A program made the translations under genes and the position numbers. Shown here in pieces: positions 24,015-32,898 of a stretch of 43,357 nt of DNA. Source of the stretch: Candidatus Sigynarchaeota archaeon (GTDB taxonomy: Archaea > Asgardarchaeota > Lokiarchaeia > Sigynarchaeales > Sigynarchaeaceae); contig JAUQYW010000649.1 in NCBI GenBank assembly GCA_030587525.1, forward strand, positions 1 through 43,357, written 5' to 3'. The notes below the pieces were generated by a model. That model searched no databases, was not told the origin of the DNA, and was given only the letters and a program-made list of their open reading frames with translations. The stretch's first letter is position 1, and each line of letters begins with the position of its first letter.

Positions 24015-25490
24015 TTAACTCTTTTTTGACTTGGTCACGAGGATGATGACCATCCCAATGAATCCAGCGCCGATGAGCGTTAGCAAGATGACCATTGCCG
24101 TTGTGTCATCGACAGGTATCGGGGGGCTCACGATCGTGATGATTGTCGTGTCCTGCCTCGTTGACGTGCCATCTGAGAAAATGATCGTGTAATTCCATAA
24201 TCCTATCACGGTTGTGTATGCCGTCACGTTGATTTGCGTTCCATTGGTCCATGGCTGGTTTGTCAATTCTGGCGAATAGACGGTGCCGTTTCGTAATACC
24301 GTGTAATTTCCGCTGGCATCGTCGCTATCATGAATGATCCAGGTGATGTTCTGCGTCGGTGACAAGTAATAGTAGGTAGCATTTGGTGGCGAGTTAATAC
24401 CTGGTGGGGAATTGATGTACACGGAAAATGTTTCGCTGGTCTGGTTTCGGGTCAAATCTTCAGCCACGACGCGGTACAGCACCAATCCTGCACCGGGCAA
24501 GGAGAGATAGAGCGTGATGGCGGTCCCGTTTGTCCAGGTCGCGTTCGTATACGAGTTGTTGAAAGGAAGGCTATCGCGGTAGACAGAATAATTGCCCGTT
24601 GCATTTTCCATGTCGGTGATCGTGAATTGCACGGTGAGATCGTGAACTTCGGGTGAAACGGTTTGGTTCATCAAGCCGGTGATTTGTGGCGGGAAGCTAT
24701 CCGCGATCCAGACGAGAGAAGAAACCTGCCGTGTATAATTACCATCCGTTGCGGTGATGGTGTAGTTCAGATAACACGGGATGCTGGAATTCAAGGCGAT
24801 TTGCACGAGCTGGCTCGCATTCCATTGCACGTTGGGTCCCAGCACGGTCGAGCCGTTCTCGGTGACATTCATGATCCCGGTCGGGGAATCCGGGTCCTGG
24901 ATCGTGAAGTCCAAGGTTTTCCCCACGTCGCCATGGTGAATGCGGAGCTCTGACGGGATTTGAATGGTGAGCGGGGTTTCCACGGCGATCCAGACGGTTG
25001 ACATGTTACCTCCAGCACTCATGCCCGCGACGATCAGCTGGGCGATTGTCATGTCCGTGAAGAAGATCGTGTAATTGTGGTTCCCGGCGATCGATGTGTC
25101 GACCTGCTGGACGATTGCACTGTTGTTATACCATGTTTTTATGGAGGGAATCAGGTTCAATATCTGCGAGCTCAAGTCATTGAGATCCTGGTCGTGAATG
25201 ATGATGTACAGCCCGCTGGCATTATCGGGATCGGTGATTTGCCAGGTGATCGTCACGCCGGCTTGATCCAGCAGCACTCGCTGGTTGGCCGGCTGGTTGC
25301 TCGTCGGTGGCATGCTGGATTGAGCCGTGGCGATGCCGTTGGTACATTTTATGGACTTTTTTTCACTATCCGTTAGGTATATGAACCAAGATCCGAGGAT
25401 GATGCCGGGAAAAACCAGGAACGCGATGATCAATGAGCGGGGTAGCAGCCGGATATTTTTCCCGCGATGGTAACCAGTCGTCGATTGCAT
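24015..25490 (-). CDS. Membrane-anchored extracellular protein with Ig-like or cadherin-like repeats and many N-glycosylation sites
   Basis: 491 residues. An N-terminal hydrophobic stretch (SLIIAFLVFPGIILGSWFIYL) acts as signal or anchor, and a C-terminal helix (TAMVILLTLIGAGFIGMVII) followed by KSKKS anchors it in the membrane. Between them are four or so repeated beta domains marked by the motif TWQITDPDNASGLY, TIQDPDSPTGI, TDMENATGNY and IIHDSDDASGNYTVLRNG. Asn-x-Ser/Thr sequons are very frequent, typical for archaeal surface proteins. Likely part of the cell surface or an adhesin. It converges with the RPA gene with only 2 nt between stops. The binding partner is unknown. Confidence 0.78.
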   Translation of the reverse strand: MQSTTGYHRGKNIRLLPRSLIIAFLVFPGIILGSWFIYLTDSEKKSIKCTNGIATAQSSMPPTSNQPANQRVLLDQAGVTITWQITDPDNASGLYIIIHDQDLNDLSSQILNLIPSIKTWYNNSAIVQQVDTSIAGNHNYTIFFTDMTIAQLIVAGMSAGGNMSTVWIAVETPLTIQIPSELRIHHGDVGKTLDFTIQDPDSPTGIMNVTENGSTVLGPNVQWNASQLVQIALNSSIPCYLNYTITATDGNYTRQVSSLVWIADSFPPQITGLMNQTVSPEVHDLTVQFTITDMENATGNYSVYRDSLPFNNSYTNATWTNGTAITLYLSLPGAGLVLYRVVAEDLTRNQTSETFSVYINSPPGINSPPNATYYYLSPTQNITWIIHDSDDASGNYTVLRNGTVYSPELTNQPWTNGTQINVTAYTTVIGLWNYTIIFSDGTSTRQDTTIITIVSPPIPVDDTTAMVILLTLIGAGFIGMVIILVTKSKKS

Positions 25491-25532
25491 GGTGTATGTA
25501 ACCTATTAACTCAATGCTATTAATTCATGCCC

Positions 25533-27149
25533 TTATAGAATCTTGGAAACGTATGGGCCATCCGGCTTGAATCCCAGGCTGTAAAAATAGGGGCGCACGC
25601 CCAAGCCCGCGATCACGAGCAATTTTGCGGAATTAAAATCAACACGGGTGACGTCTTCCGCGAGTTGCACCAATTTTTTCCCGAGACCACGATGTTGCGC
25701 TTGCAATTGCTTGGCGATCTTGTTAACGGGCACCACCTCACCCACGACCCGCAGCTCGCGGATGATCGAGGCGGGAACCGTTTTCAGCTCGGGCCGGTGC
25801 AGGAGCGGGGAAGGTTTTCGCAGTCTAACGTATCCGAAAATCTCTGACGTCGTGGGGTGCAAGGCCGAGATGAAGCATTCCATTCCACCGGATGCGGCGT
25901 AAAATTCTTTCTTGATGACGAGATCCTTGATATCAGGAATCGTGGCATCGGGATGCTTGGCACGTGAAAGGCCATATTCCCGGCACCTGATGCAATTACA
26001 TTTCAACCCTTTCTTGTCCATGCATTCCCACACGAGTTCCCGCAAGTTCCCGCTCCGCACGCCATCAAGGATGAGGTCGGCAGGGATGTCTCGCTGCACC
26101 CGCTGGATGCGGGTCCATTCCGGAAGCCGTGATTTAACGCGTGCTAGCATTTCGATGAGAGCCTCCGTGGGATATGGCTTGTACTTTCCTTCATTCCACC
26201 ATTTTTCCAGCGTCGTTCCTTTCACGACCAAACACGGGTAAATTTTCAAGTAATCCGGCCGGTACGCCTCGTCCGTGAAAATCTCGTCGAACATTGCTTC
26301 GTCCCTCTTTACATCGGAGCCGGGCATGTTCGGCATCATGTGAAAGCACACCTTGAAGCCGGCATCCTTGGCGACCTGGATCGCGTGTTTCGTCGCCCCC
26401 GTGTCGTGACCTCGCTGCACGAGCTTGTAAATGTCATCATAGGTGGTTTGCACGCCGATTTCGACCCGCGTGCCACCAAAGTCCAGCATGGCATCGATTT
26501 CCCGCGCCGTGCAATAATCCGGCCGGGTTTCAAAGGTGATCCCGATGATCCGGCGCTCGCTTGATTCCGCGAGTCGCTTGGCTTCGGCAAGATCGGCCGT
26601 GTGCTTTCCGAGAACTCCGTCGATGCACCCTTTAACGAAAAACTCCTGGTATTCCTTTTCAGTCGAGAGAAACGTGCCACCCATGATGATGAGCTCGATT
26701 TTATCGCAAGAATGGCCGATCGATTCAAGGTCATTCACCCGGGAAGCTACTTGCTCATACGGGTCGTAATCATACATCAACGAACGCAATGCCGCGGGTT
26801 CCCTACCCGTGTAGCTCTGGGCGACGGGCCTGTCGGGCTGTGCATCGCGACCGGGGCAATACAAGCACCTTCCGGGGCACGGAAGTGGCTTGGTCATGGT
26901 CGCGATGATGGACACGCCGGCGAGCGTGCGCGGTGCTCTGCGCTTGAGGATCGGCCTCAAGGCATCGCGACTCCCTGGTGGCACCCGTTCGAGGATCGCC
27001 GCGTTAGTCGGCATGATTTTCAAGGCGAACTTCTTGCAGTACCGCGTTTTAAGGCTATTGAGTTGTTTTCTCGTCTTGATCGGTGAGGCCAGCAATTCTT
27101 CGACGATTGCCCTGCATGCAGCGTCGAAGTCCGGGTCGTCTTCCTCCAT
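25533..27149 (-). CDS. elp3: Elp3-family tRNA wobble-uridine modification enzyme (radical SAM plus GNAT)
   Basis: Makes carboxymethyl-type modification at tRNA U34 from acetyl-CoA and S-adenosylmethionine. The radical-SAM domain has CPGRCLYCPG (C91, C95, C98 in the shortened numbering) and GGTFLSTEKEYQEFF, then GVQTTYDDIYKLVQRGHD. The C-terminal ~160 residues form a GNAT acetyltransferase domain ending in VIAGLGVRPYFYSLGFKPDG. Although the frame is open to 27221, the ATG at 27149 is right: it has GGGGAGG five bases upstream and the longer start would overlap pyrK. This gives 538 residues. It follows pyrK closely on the same strand. Confidence 0.96.
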   Translation of the reverse strand: MEEDDPDFDAACRAIVEELLASPIKTRKQLNSLKTRYCKKFALKIMPTNAAILERVPPGSRDALRPILKRRAPRTLAGVSIIATMTKPLPCPGRCLYCPGRDAQPDRPVAQSYTGREPAALRSLMYDYDPYEQVASRVNDLESIGHSCDKIELIIMGGTFLSTEKEYQEFFVKGCIDGVLGKHTADLAEAKRLAESSERRIIGITFETRPDYCTAREIDAMLDFGGTRVEIGVQTTYDDIYKLVQRGHDTGATKHAIQVAKDAGFKVCFHMMPNMPGSDVKRDEAMFDEIFTDEAYRPDYLKIYPCLVVKGTTLEKWWNEGKYKPYPTEALIEMLARVKSRLPEWTRIQRVQRDIPADLILDGVRSGNLRELVWECMDKKGLKCNCIRCREYGLSRAKHPDATIPDIKDLVIKKEFYAASGGMECFISALHPTTSEIFGYVRLRKPSPLLHRPELKTVPASIIRELRVVGEVVPVNKIAKQLQAQHRGLGKKLVQLAEDVTRVDFNSAKLLVIAGLGVRPYFYSLGFKPDGPYVSKIL

Positions 27150-27168
27150 CAAGCCTCCCCTCATCTCG

Positions 27169-28026
27169 TCATTTCTTGAACGGCAATTTTTTCCCGGAAA
27201 AGTCCCGCGTGTAGTTTCCAAATTCGTTGAGTTTATCTAGCCGATCGAGGGTGAAGATGGGGCCGTCTTTACAGACGAGTAACCCGGTGGGATCCACGGC
27301 GCAGAGGCCACACAACCCGTTCCCACACCGCATCATGCGTTCGAGGGACGCCTCGATGTTGATTTTAAATTTTTTACAAGCCAAAAACACTTGTTTCATC
27401 ATCAATTCTGGGCCACAAGTGTAAATCTTTTCGATTTTAAGCTTGCTTGTCTCGATCAATTTCAAGAGGAGCTCGTGGCCAAAGCATTTCTCGCCACAAG
27501 ACCCGTCATCCGTGGAAATAAAATACGTCTTACTTATGACCAGGTCTTTCTTGAACCGGGTGTGGTACAGCAGCTCATTCTCGGTCCTTGCCGCGTTGAC
27601 CACGATCATGTCTTTCCTCGATTTTACGAGGACATCGATGGCCGGCTTCAAACAAGCCATGCCAACACCCCCACCTATGAAGCAGATCTTTTTTTCCGGC
27701 GTATCGAGCTTGAAACCATTGCCAAATGGCCCGCGGATGCCGATCAATTCCCCCGGCTGCTTCCCGCACAGTGCCTTCGTTGCATCGCCGATTGCGGCGA
27801 TGGAAATTTCGTAGATGCCCGACGTGTTGTCGATGGAGGAGACGCTCATAGGGATCTCGTCGATCCCGGGGACCCAGACCATAAAAAACTGGCCCGGTAC
27901 CGGGGAAATGCCGTGAAGGGAGAATTTTATGGTGGTGATCCGCGCCGTTTCCTTGGTTTTTTCAAGGATCTTGACGGGGGCAGGCTTCGTGAACACTTTT
28001 TGTTGTGCATCCATGACAACCACCAT
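27169..28026 (-). CDS. pyrK: Dihydroorotate dehydrogenase electron-transfer subunit PyrK
   Basis: FAD and 2Fe-2S subunit that passes electrons from dihydroorotate oxidation to NAD+. The ferredoxin-reductase-type fold begins with TTIKFSLHGISPVPGQFFMV and contains the FAD/NAD segments GIRGPFGNGFKL and ICFIGGGVGMACLKP. Four Cys for the 2Fe-2S cluster lie near the C-terminus (MRCGNGLCGLCAVD, then LLVCKDGPIF). The ATG at 28026 overlaps almost directly with the pyrD stop; an ATG at 28014 is an alternative. Co-occurrence with pyrD supports type 1B dihydroorotate dehydrogenase, and elp3 follows. Confidence 0.95.
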   Translation of the reverse strand: MVVVMDAQQKVFTKPAPVKILEKTKETARITTIKFSLHGISPVPGQFFMVWVPGIDEIPMSVSSIDNTSGIYEISIAAIGDATKALCGKQPGELIGIRGPFGNGFKLDTPEKKICFIGGGVGMACLKPAIDVLVKSRKDMIVVNAARTENELLYHTRFKKDLVISKTYFISTDDGSCGEKCFGHELLLKLIETSKLKIEKIYTCGPELMMKQVFLACKKFKINIEASLERMMRCGNGLCGLCAVDPTGLLVCKDGPIFTLDRLDKLNEFGNYTRDFSGKKLPFKK

Positions 28027-28027
28027 C

Positions 28028-28939
28028 CTAGTGTGCTATACCTGTCAATTCTCCAAGGGTTTTTATCGAGTGCCGCTCCATGTACCGGGCCATGTCCTGC
28101 TTCATAGACTCGATTATCCCGAAGCCTTCCAGAAACGCGGTTCCCACTTGCACCGCCTTGGCACCGGCAAGCATGAACTCGATGATGTCCAGACCGGTAA
28201 AAATGCCCCCGCAACCGATGATTGGAATTTTTATCGATTCATAGAGATCATACACGGCTTTGATGGCCATGGGCTTCAATGCCTTTCCCGAGACTCCCCC
28301 CGACTTGTTGGCGAGGATGGGCTTCATAGTCTCAACATCGATCGCCATGCCGCGCATCGTGTTGATGGCGACCACCGCATCGGCACCCGATTTTTCAGCG
28401 GCGCGGGCGATGTCGACGATGCTGGTCACGTTGGGATTCAATTTCACGAGCACGGGTATTTTCACGGCATCCTTGACCTTGTGCACCACGCTCGCCGTGA
28501 GATAGGGATCCGCCCCGATGCTGGAGACATTCGCGTGGGGACACGATATGTTCAATTCGACGGCATCGACGCCCGCCTTTTCCACCTTAATCGCCATCAT
28601 GGCGTATTGGTCTTCGGTTTCGCCGAAGATGCTGGCGATGAGCGGAACACCCGCGTGCTTGATTTCGGGAACTTCTTGCACGAACTCGTCGATGCCAGGG
28701 TTCGCGAGACCAACCGCGTTCAAGCACGTGCCATCATCGATTTGAATCACCGACGGATTCAAGTATCCCGAACGGGGCTCTGGTCCGATGGATTTTGATG
28801 TTAACCCGCCGATGCCGAAATCCCGTGCCAGGCGCGTGAGAATAGCGCCAGTCACGCCCAAGATTCCAGATGCCAGGATGATGGGGTTGCGCAAACGCAA
28901 ACCGCAGATTTCTATCGAAAGGTCGGTCACTTTTTCCAA
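28028..28939 (-). CDS. pyrD: Dihydroorotate dehydrogenase catalytic subunit, type 1B
   Basis: Oxidises dihydroorotate to orotate in pyrimidine synthesis with FMN. The 303 residues show SIEICGLRLRNPIILASG at the start, NAVGLANPGIDEF, the ELNISCPHANVSS block whose Cys is the catalytic base of class 1 enzymes, VVAINTMRGMAID, and the FMN phosphate site IIGCGGIFTGLDIIEFMLAG. The Cys base and the neighbouring pyrK make it type 1B. It is the first gene of the pyrD-pyrK-elp3 operon on the minus strand, with 1 nt between pyrD and pyrK. Confidence 0.97.
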   Translation of the reverse strand: MEKVTDLSIEICGLRLRNPIILASGILGVTGAILTRLARDFGIGGLTSKSIGPEPRSGYLNPSVIQIDDGTCLNAVGLANPGIDEFVQEVPEIKHAGVPLIASIFGETEDQYAMMAIKVEKAGVDAVELNISCPHANVSSIGADPYLTASVVHKVKDAVKIPVLVKLNPNVTSIVDIARAAEKSGADAVVAINTMRGMAIDVETMKPILANKSGGVSGKALKPMAIKAVYDLYESIKIPIIGCGGIFTGLDIIEFMLAGAKAVQVGTAFLEGFGIIESMKQDMARYMERHSIKTLGELTGIAH

Positions 28940-29036
28940 CTACCTCAGTTAATGAGATTAACGATTCAATGGAAATGAATTTTGTTCAATCTATATCATG
29001 CCAAGTTTAATCATGATTCGGTGAATCGAAATGACT

Positions 29037-29714
29037 TTATTCGTCGCGTTCGTGCTCGCGATCGAGATCACGGGTCTTGTCGCGGTCGAGATCGCGGACT
29101 TGATCACGGTCGTGGTCGCGTGACTGGTCACGTTCGTGATCACGTGTCGAGTCGCGGTTTTGATCACGGTCGTGGTCGCGGGTCTGGTCACGATCGTGAT
29201 CGCGGGCCTGGTCGCGCGTTTGTTCACGTGTGCGTTCCCGGCGGTCATTCTTAGTAATCGCTTGTTTTTTAGCTTGGAGGACATCTTGGCAAAGCAATGC
29301 GAGGGATTCCTCAAGCTCTTGTCGTTTTTTCTCGACAGCTTCGTCATTGATTTTTTTTTCACGGTAAAAAGCCTTGTATAAATCAGGAATTGCCTTGAGA
29401 CGACCAACGCCCGCTTCCAATGTTGCCTTGAACAATTCTGGATTCTTGGATCGAATGAGGATCGATAAACACAGCATCTCATACTTTCCGCGAGCCCACT
29501 CGGACGGGATCCTAAAATAGACGTTCGCAGTCATGTGGATCTTAATACTATGGACAAAAAAGCCCTCATCTGTTTGGGAATCGATTAATTTTTGGATGTT
29601 CTTCTGTAGATCCAGAGGTAGTTTGATTGGCGCTCCAGAATTATCAAGCCGCATGGCGTGGGTAATTATCGGGCCTAATACGGTGTCAAAATAGCTGAGC
29701 ACGAGTGCTTCCAA
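29037..29714 (-). CDS. Longin-like protein with C-terminal Arg-Asp repeat tail
   Basis: 225 residues in three parts. Residues 1-120 form a longin-like domain (MEALVLSYFDTVLGPIITHA, then EGFFVHSIKIHMTANVYFRI and PSEWARGKYEMLCLSILIR) like proteins often seen in Asgard genomes and linked to small GTPase regulation. Residues 125-155 are a Lys/Glu-rich helix. Residues 157-225 are a run of about seventeen RDxx tetrapeptides, mostly RDHD, RDQT, RDQN and RDLD. Such a tail may be a single charged helix or an unfolded polyampholyte; both bind partners. The ATG at 29714 starts directly at the domain. The gene diverges from a tiny plus-strand ORF. I see no membrane segment. Confidence 0.75.
   Translation of the reverse strand: MEALVLSYFDTVLGPIITHAMRLDNSGAPIKLPLDLQKNIQKLIDSQTDEGFFVHSIKIHMTANVYFRIPSEWARGKYEMLCLSILIRSKNPELFKATLEAGVGRLKAIPDLYKAFYREKKINDEAVEKKRQELEESLALLCQDVLQAKKQAITKNDRRERTREQTRDQARDHDRDQTRDHDRDQNRDSTRDHERDQSRDHDRDQVRDLDRDKTRDLDREHERDE
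29040..29246. repeat. Tandem 12-bp repeats encoding the Arg-Asp tail
   Basis: The tail of the longin-like protein is encoded by degenerate 12-bp units; on the plus strand the segment GATCACGGTCGTGGTCGCG occurs twice in nearly the same form. The repeats keep the reading frame, so protein-level selection has kept the tail. Confidence 0.75.
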
Positions 29715-29760
29715 TCAATTCACCACGTTATCATGGTGTTTTACATTCATTAGTTTAACT

Positions 29761-29940
29761 ATGCTGGAGCATTTTGAAAGTGCGATCGATTCGACGGTAG
29801 AGCTGATTGAAGATCTTGGTACCCGCGTTATCATAGACGCCGAAAAGATTATTCGTGTAAAAAAAATTCCCGAAAAAAGCCAGATTTTTTTTTGTATTTT
29901 CAAGATATGCGCAAGCTTTATAGGTGCGTGTTCTTACTAA
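29761..29940 (+). CDS. Possible 59-residue protein
   Basis: ATG 29761 to TAA 29938-29940, in the gap between two minus-strand genes. Residues 1-38 (MLEHFESAIDSTVELIEDLG, TRVIIDAEKIIRVKKIPE) are a convincing acidic helix plus strand, and the codons match those of the neighbouring genes. The C-terminal 20 residues are hydrophobic with three Cys (FFCIFKICASFIGACS). The opposite-strand frame here is far less protein-like. Family unknown. Confidence 0.4.
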   Translation: MLEHFESAIDSTVELIEDLGTRVIIDAEKIIRVKKIPEKSQIFFCIFKICASFIGACSY

Positions 29941-29955
29941 TTGTTTGTCGACGGA

Positions 29956-30363
29956 TTATTTATTACCTCGTTGATGAATTACCGGAGTTGAAATACCATG
30001 CAAAAAAACATCGAGAAACATCTCGTCGGCAAACGCGTCATCCTTAATCCCGGGTTCTATATGGGCAAGGGATTCGATTAGCGTTAATGCGCCATCGGTC
30101 CATTTGGTAACGATGATGGCACGGTTACAGTTCCTGTTGAACTGGCAATCCAACAGAGTCGTATAGTACACGGTTGGTCTATCAACCCAACGAAATAGTG
30201 ATTTCCCAAGGCGGCATCCATTATTACAGGGTTCTTGATGAGTGCCGCACCACACGATTACCGTGTCGCCTTGGATAGGTTCCTCGTGTTCCATTACCAC
30301 GAATATCAGGCAATTGTACCAAGGCTTTTCAAGCCCCATGTAACGAATGGGGCTGTTTTCCAT
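29956..30363 (-). CDS. Orphan protein with Cys/His pairs
   Basis: Up to 135 residues; internal Met at residue 24 could be the true start. The middle contains WCGTHQEPCNNGCRLG and CQFNRNCNRA, enough Cys and His for one metal site. The C-terminal part (LTLIESLAHIEPGIKDDAFA, DEMFLDVFLHGISTPVIHQR) reads like a folded domain. No family recognised. It lies in an AT-richer stretch and converges with the small ORF at 29761. Confidence 0.5.
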   Translation of the reverse strand: MENSPIRYMGLEKPWYNCLIFVVMEHEEPIQGDTVIVWCGTHQEPCNNGCRLGKSLFRWVDRPTVYYTTLLDCQFNRNCNRAIIVTKWTDGALTLIESLAHIEPGIKDDAFADEMFLDVFLHGISTPVIHQRGNK

Positions 30364-30548
30364 CGAATTGAGCCACTCTATTTTTATATTTGGTTACTAA
30401 CTTATTCCATCTTGTAGATGTTCCCGTTGAAAGTGCAGAGTTCTCACCTTCGGTTCAGTTTTTTTTCACGATCGGGAAAATAAAAAAGAATTTACAATTA
30501 GAAGCTCTTCTGGACCATGGATCGAGCCGGTTCAACAAATATACTAGC

Positions 30549-30773
30549 CTAATGAATTAGAGGAAGGATCAATATTCGGACTACACTAACGATCCCTAGA
30601 ATGATACCCACAATACCAAGTACCTTAGCCAATGTTGCACCCTTTATCGCGGTAAGTCCAAGAATAATCGCTATGATCCCCAGAATTGCATAAAAATCCC
30701 ATACCGCGACCGAAATTATTCCCAAGAGCAACGAGATAAAACCATAAAGTAACGTGTCTGATGATTTTGTCAT
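30549..30773 (-). CDS. Small membrane protein with two or three helices
   Basis: 74 residues, almost all hydrophobic: LLYGFISLLLGIISVAVW, FYAILGIIAIILGLTAIKGA, then VLGIVGIILGIVSVVRILIL. The Gly-rich helix pattern resembles DUF4190-type small membrane proteins. GGTGA lies about 7 nt before the ATG at 30773. Function unknown. Confidence 0.68.
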   Translation of the reverse strand: MTKSSDTLLYGFISLLLGIISVAVWDFYAILGIIAIILGLTAIKGATLAKVLGIVGIILGIVSVVRILILPLIH

Positions 30774-31093
30774 GTTTTTTCACCTTATACGAGTAATCGT
30801 TAAACAAGCACTTTCACCTCATTAAAATAGTTACCGCTTGTGCAATATTTTTAAGAATTATTTCTGCGATACTTTGACATGTCCTTGTTCTGTCACGAGA
30901 ACGTGTTTGGCCGCCCGTGTCGTGATATAGATAGGGATAAAATTATCCGGCACGGATTTCAAATAAGCCCGGTCACCTGGCTGCTCAGTTGGCGTAAGAA
31001 GGCTGGTAAGGAATAATCGTTTTTTTATAAATACGAATACTTTTTTTGATGTCCTTGGAAGGTTAACACAGAACCGTACTGAATTGATGCGTA
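30774..31093. other. Intergenic stretch with a possible gene remnant
   Basis: 320 bases without a clear gene. On the minus strand, 30858-31007 is an open stretch that reads like protein (GDRAYLKSVPDNFIPIYITT, RAAKHVLVTEQGHVKVSQK, then TAA) with more GC than its surroundings, but no ATG opens it. It could be the 3' end of a decayed gene or a gene with an unusual start. The plus strand holds a 45-codon frame (30879-31016) with poorer codon use. The promoter of the regulator gene should lie in the T-rich part near 31020-31050. Confidence 0.3.
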
Positions 31094-32197
31094 GTGTTAA
31101 ACCAGATTATTTCCACGTTACAACGTCTTGGCTGGATCATCGTCGATTTTTCCGCCAACGATGCGGTTATCAGGATAATTGGAAATAAAGGGCTTGAACA
31201 GAGTATCCATATCGACGTAAGCTCGAAATGTTTCGACTTGATTGCGAAAAAGGAAAACATCACGTTCATGATCAAGTACATCGAGAACATCGACAATTTT
31301 TCCAAGGAAAAAAGCGAGGAATTGCTCAACATCGCGCATATATTCACCGCCGTGCCCCTCCTTATTGGTGACAAGAACCGGAATGGCGTGCTGGAAGATA
31401 AAATCTTGTACAATCGATATTCAATCAATGCATTAAATTATGTCACCTTCGTCAACGTTTTGGAACAAGGTGAATATCCGCGCATTTACAGCAAGCGTGG
31501 CGGCTATTTCGTCCAGCTGAAAACTAAAGAAATCAAGCAATTGCGGCAATCGCGCAATTTATCTCTCAACGACATCGCGAAGAAACTAGGCGTGACGCCG
31601 AAAGCGATTTACGAGTACGAATCGAGCAACATAAAGACGAGGATGGAACATTTCGAGGAAATGGCGAAGATATTCAAGGTTAACGTGCCGGACTTCTTGA
31701 AACAATTTGCCGAAACCATCGATATCTTTGTCCGGCTTTACAAGACCAACTACGAGATGATCAAGGCATTATCCGGGTTTCAACAGGAAATCGACGAGCG
31801 CCTTGTCGAGCTTGGTTTTATCACGTACTGGTTTAACAAGTCTCCCATCGACATGACCTTCGAGGAATCAACAGGAACGCCCGCTGAACCCAAAATATTA
31901 GCGGTGCCTGAACAGAGAAACGTTTTCATATCAGAAATCTCCTCGGTGAAGGAGGCCGGGTCGCTGGAACTCAAGAAAATCATCCAGAAAACCGAGAAGA
32001 AACTCGAGAACCACGTTGAATTCTTGAAAAAGTTTTCGCAAATCCTGGAAAACAAGTGTAACATGGTCATTTTGCTCGATGACAAGCTCTTCCAGGATTC
32101 CAAGCACGTTCACGGTATTCCCATCATCCACGAGAACGAGATACCTTCCGATGCCGTGAAACTCAAGAAGATCATCCTGGAACGGAAAAAAACCTAG
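31094..32197 (+). CDS. Archaeal helix-turn-helix transcription regulator, COG1395 type
   Basis: 367 residues. The N-terminal ~140 residues form an alpha/beta domain (IISTLQRLGWIIVDFSANDA, then FDLIAKKENITFMIKYIENI) found in archaeal COG1395 regulators and related to Holliday-junction-resolvase-like or restriction-like folds. The helix-turn-helix is clear at about 155-200 (LRQSRNLSLNDIAKKLGVTP, KAIYEYESSNIKTRMEHFEE). The C-terminal part is helical and may bind a ligand or help dimerisation. The start is a GTG at 31094. RNase HII follows 17 nt later on the same strand. Target genes are unknown. Confidence 0.86.
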   Translation: MLNQIISTLQRLGWIIVDFSANDAVIRIIGNKGLEQSIHIDVSSKCFDLIAKKENITFMIKYIENIDNFSKEKSEELLNIAHIFTAVPLLIGDKNRNGVLEDKILYNRYSINALNYVTFVNVLEQGEYPRIYSKRGGYFVQLKTKEIKQLRQSRNLSLNDIAKKLGVTPKAIYEYESSNIKTRMEHFEEMAKIFKVNVPDFLKQFAETIDIFVRLYKTNYEMIKALSGFQQEIDERLVELGFITYWFNKSPIDMTFEESTGTPAEPKILAVPEQRNVFISEISSVKEAGSLELKKIIQKTEKKLENHVEFLKKFSQILENKCNMVILLDDKLFQDSKHVHGIPIIHENEIPSDAVKLKKIILERKKT

Positions 32198-32214
32198 TAT
32201 GCTCGTGGTCAAAA

Positions 32215-32898
32215 ATGACAGCAATCGTTGGTGGTGCTGACGAGGCGGGGCGGGGACCCGTGCTCGGTCCCCTCGTGATATGCGCAGCTTGCTTTCCCGA
32301 AGAAGAAATCCCATTTTTGAAAGACAAGGGCGTCACTGATTCCAAGCAACTGACACCAAAACGCCGGGACGAGCTTGTTGACGTGATCACGGGGAAGGCA
32401 ATAGCTTACGAACTCGTTATCTTCAGCGCCCAGGAAATCAGTAAAAGCATGGAAAATGGCGTGAATCTCAACGACCAGGAAATTGACGGGTTCGCACGCG
32501 CAATCAACGGATTGATCCAGCGCGGCGCCGTGCCCCGCATGATGTGGGTCGACGCTGCGGACGTGAAACCCGAGCGTTTCGGAGAACGGATCCAGGCCAA
32601 GCTGAAAAGCAAGATCAACCTGCTCGCGATGCACAAGGCCGATGCAATTCACATCCCAGTCGGCGCTGCATCGATCCTCGCGAAGACCAAGCGTGATGCC
32701 TTGATCGATGAACTCGCGAAGGAATATGGCGATATCGGTTCGGGATATCCGTCCGATCCGAAGACCCGTGCGTTTTTGAAGGAATACTACGCGACGCAGC
32801 AACGATTCCCGCCGATCGCGCGGACTTCGTGGGACACGCTCAAGCAGCTGAAAAAAGAATTGGGAATACTCCCGAAAGGCCAAACGAGACTATTTTAA
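32215..32898 (+). CDS. rnhB: Ribonuclease HII
   Basis: Cuts RNA in RNA-DNA hybrids and single ribonucleotides in DNA. The N-terminus IVGGADEAGRGPVLGPLVI carries the active-site DEAGRGP, and MMWVDAADV, LLAMHKADAIHIPVGAASIL and GDIGSGYPSDPKTRAFL follow as in archaeal RNase HII. 227 residues is normal. The C-terminus ends LPKGQTRLF; a partial clamp-binding motif is possible but weak. The stop codon overlaps the converging fibrillarin stop by 4 nt. Confidence 0.96.
   Translation: MTAIVGGADEAGRGPVLGPLVICAACFPEEEIPFLKDKGVTDSKQLTPKRRDELVDVITGKAIAYELVIFSAQEISKSMENGVNLNDQEIDGFARAINGLIQRGAVPRMMWVDAADVKPERFGERIQAKLKSKINLLAMHKADAIHIPVGAASILAKTKRDALIDELAKEYGDIGSGYPSDPKTRAFLKEYYATQQRFPPIARTSWDTLKQLKKELGILPKGQTRLF

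Noticed and set aside
29040..29246. CRISPR or structural DNA repeat
   Set aside because: The units are 12 bp, without spacers, and preserve one reading frame of a larger gene.
32862..32898. PIP box at the end of RNase HII
   Set aside because: The end GQTRLF is too short to fit Q-x-x-L-x-x-F-F; it lacks the aromatic pair.
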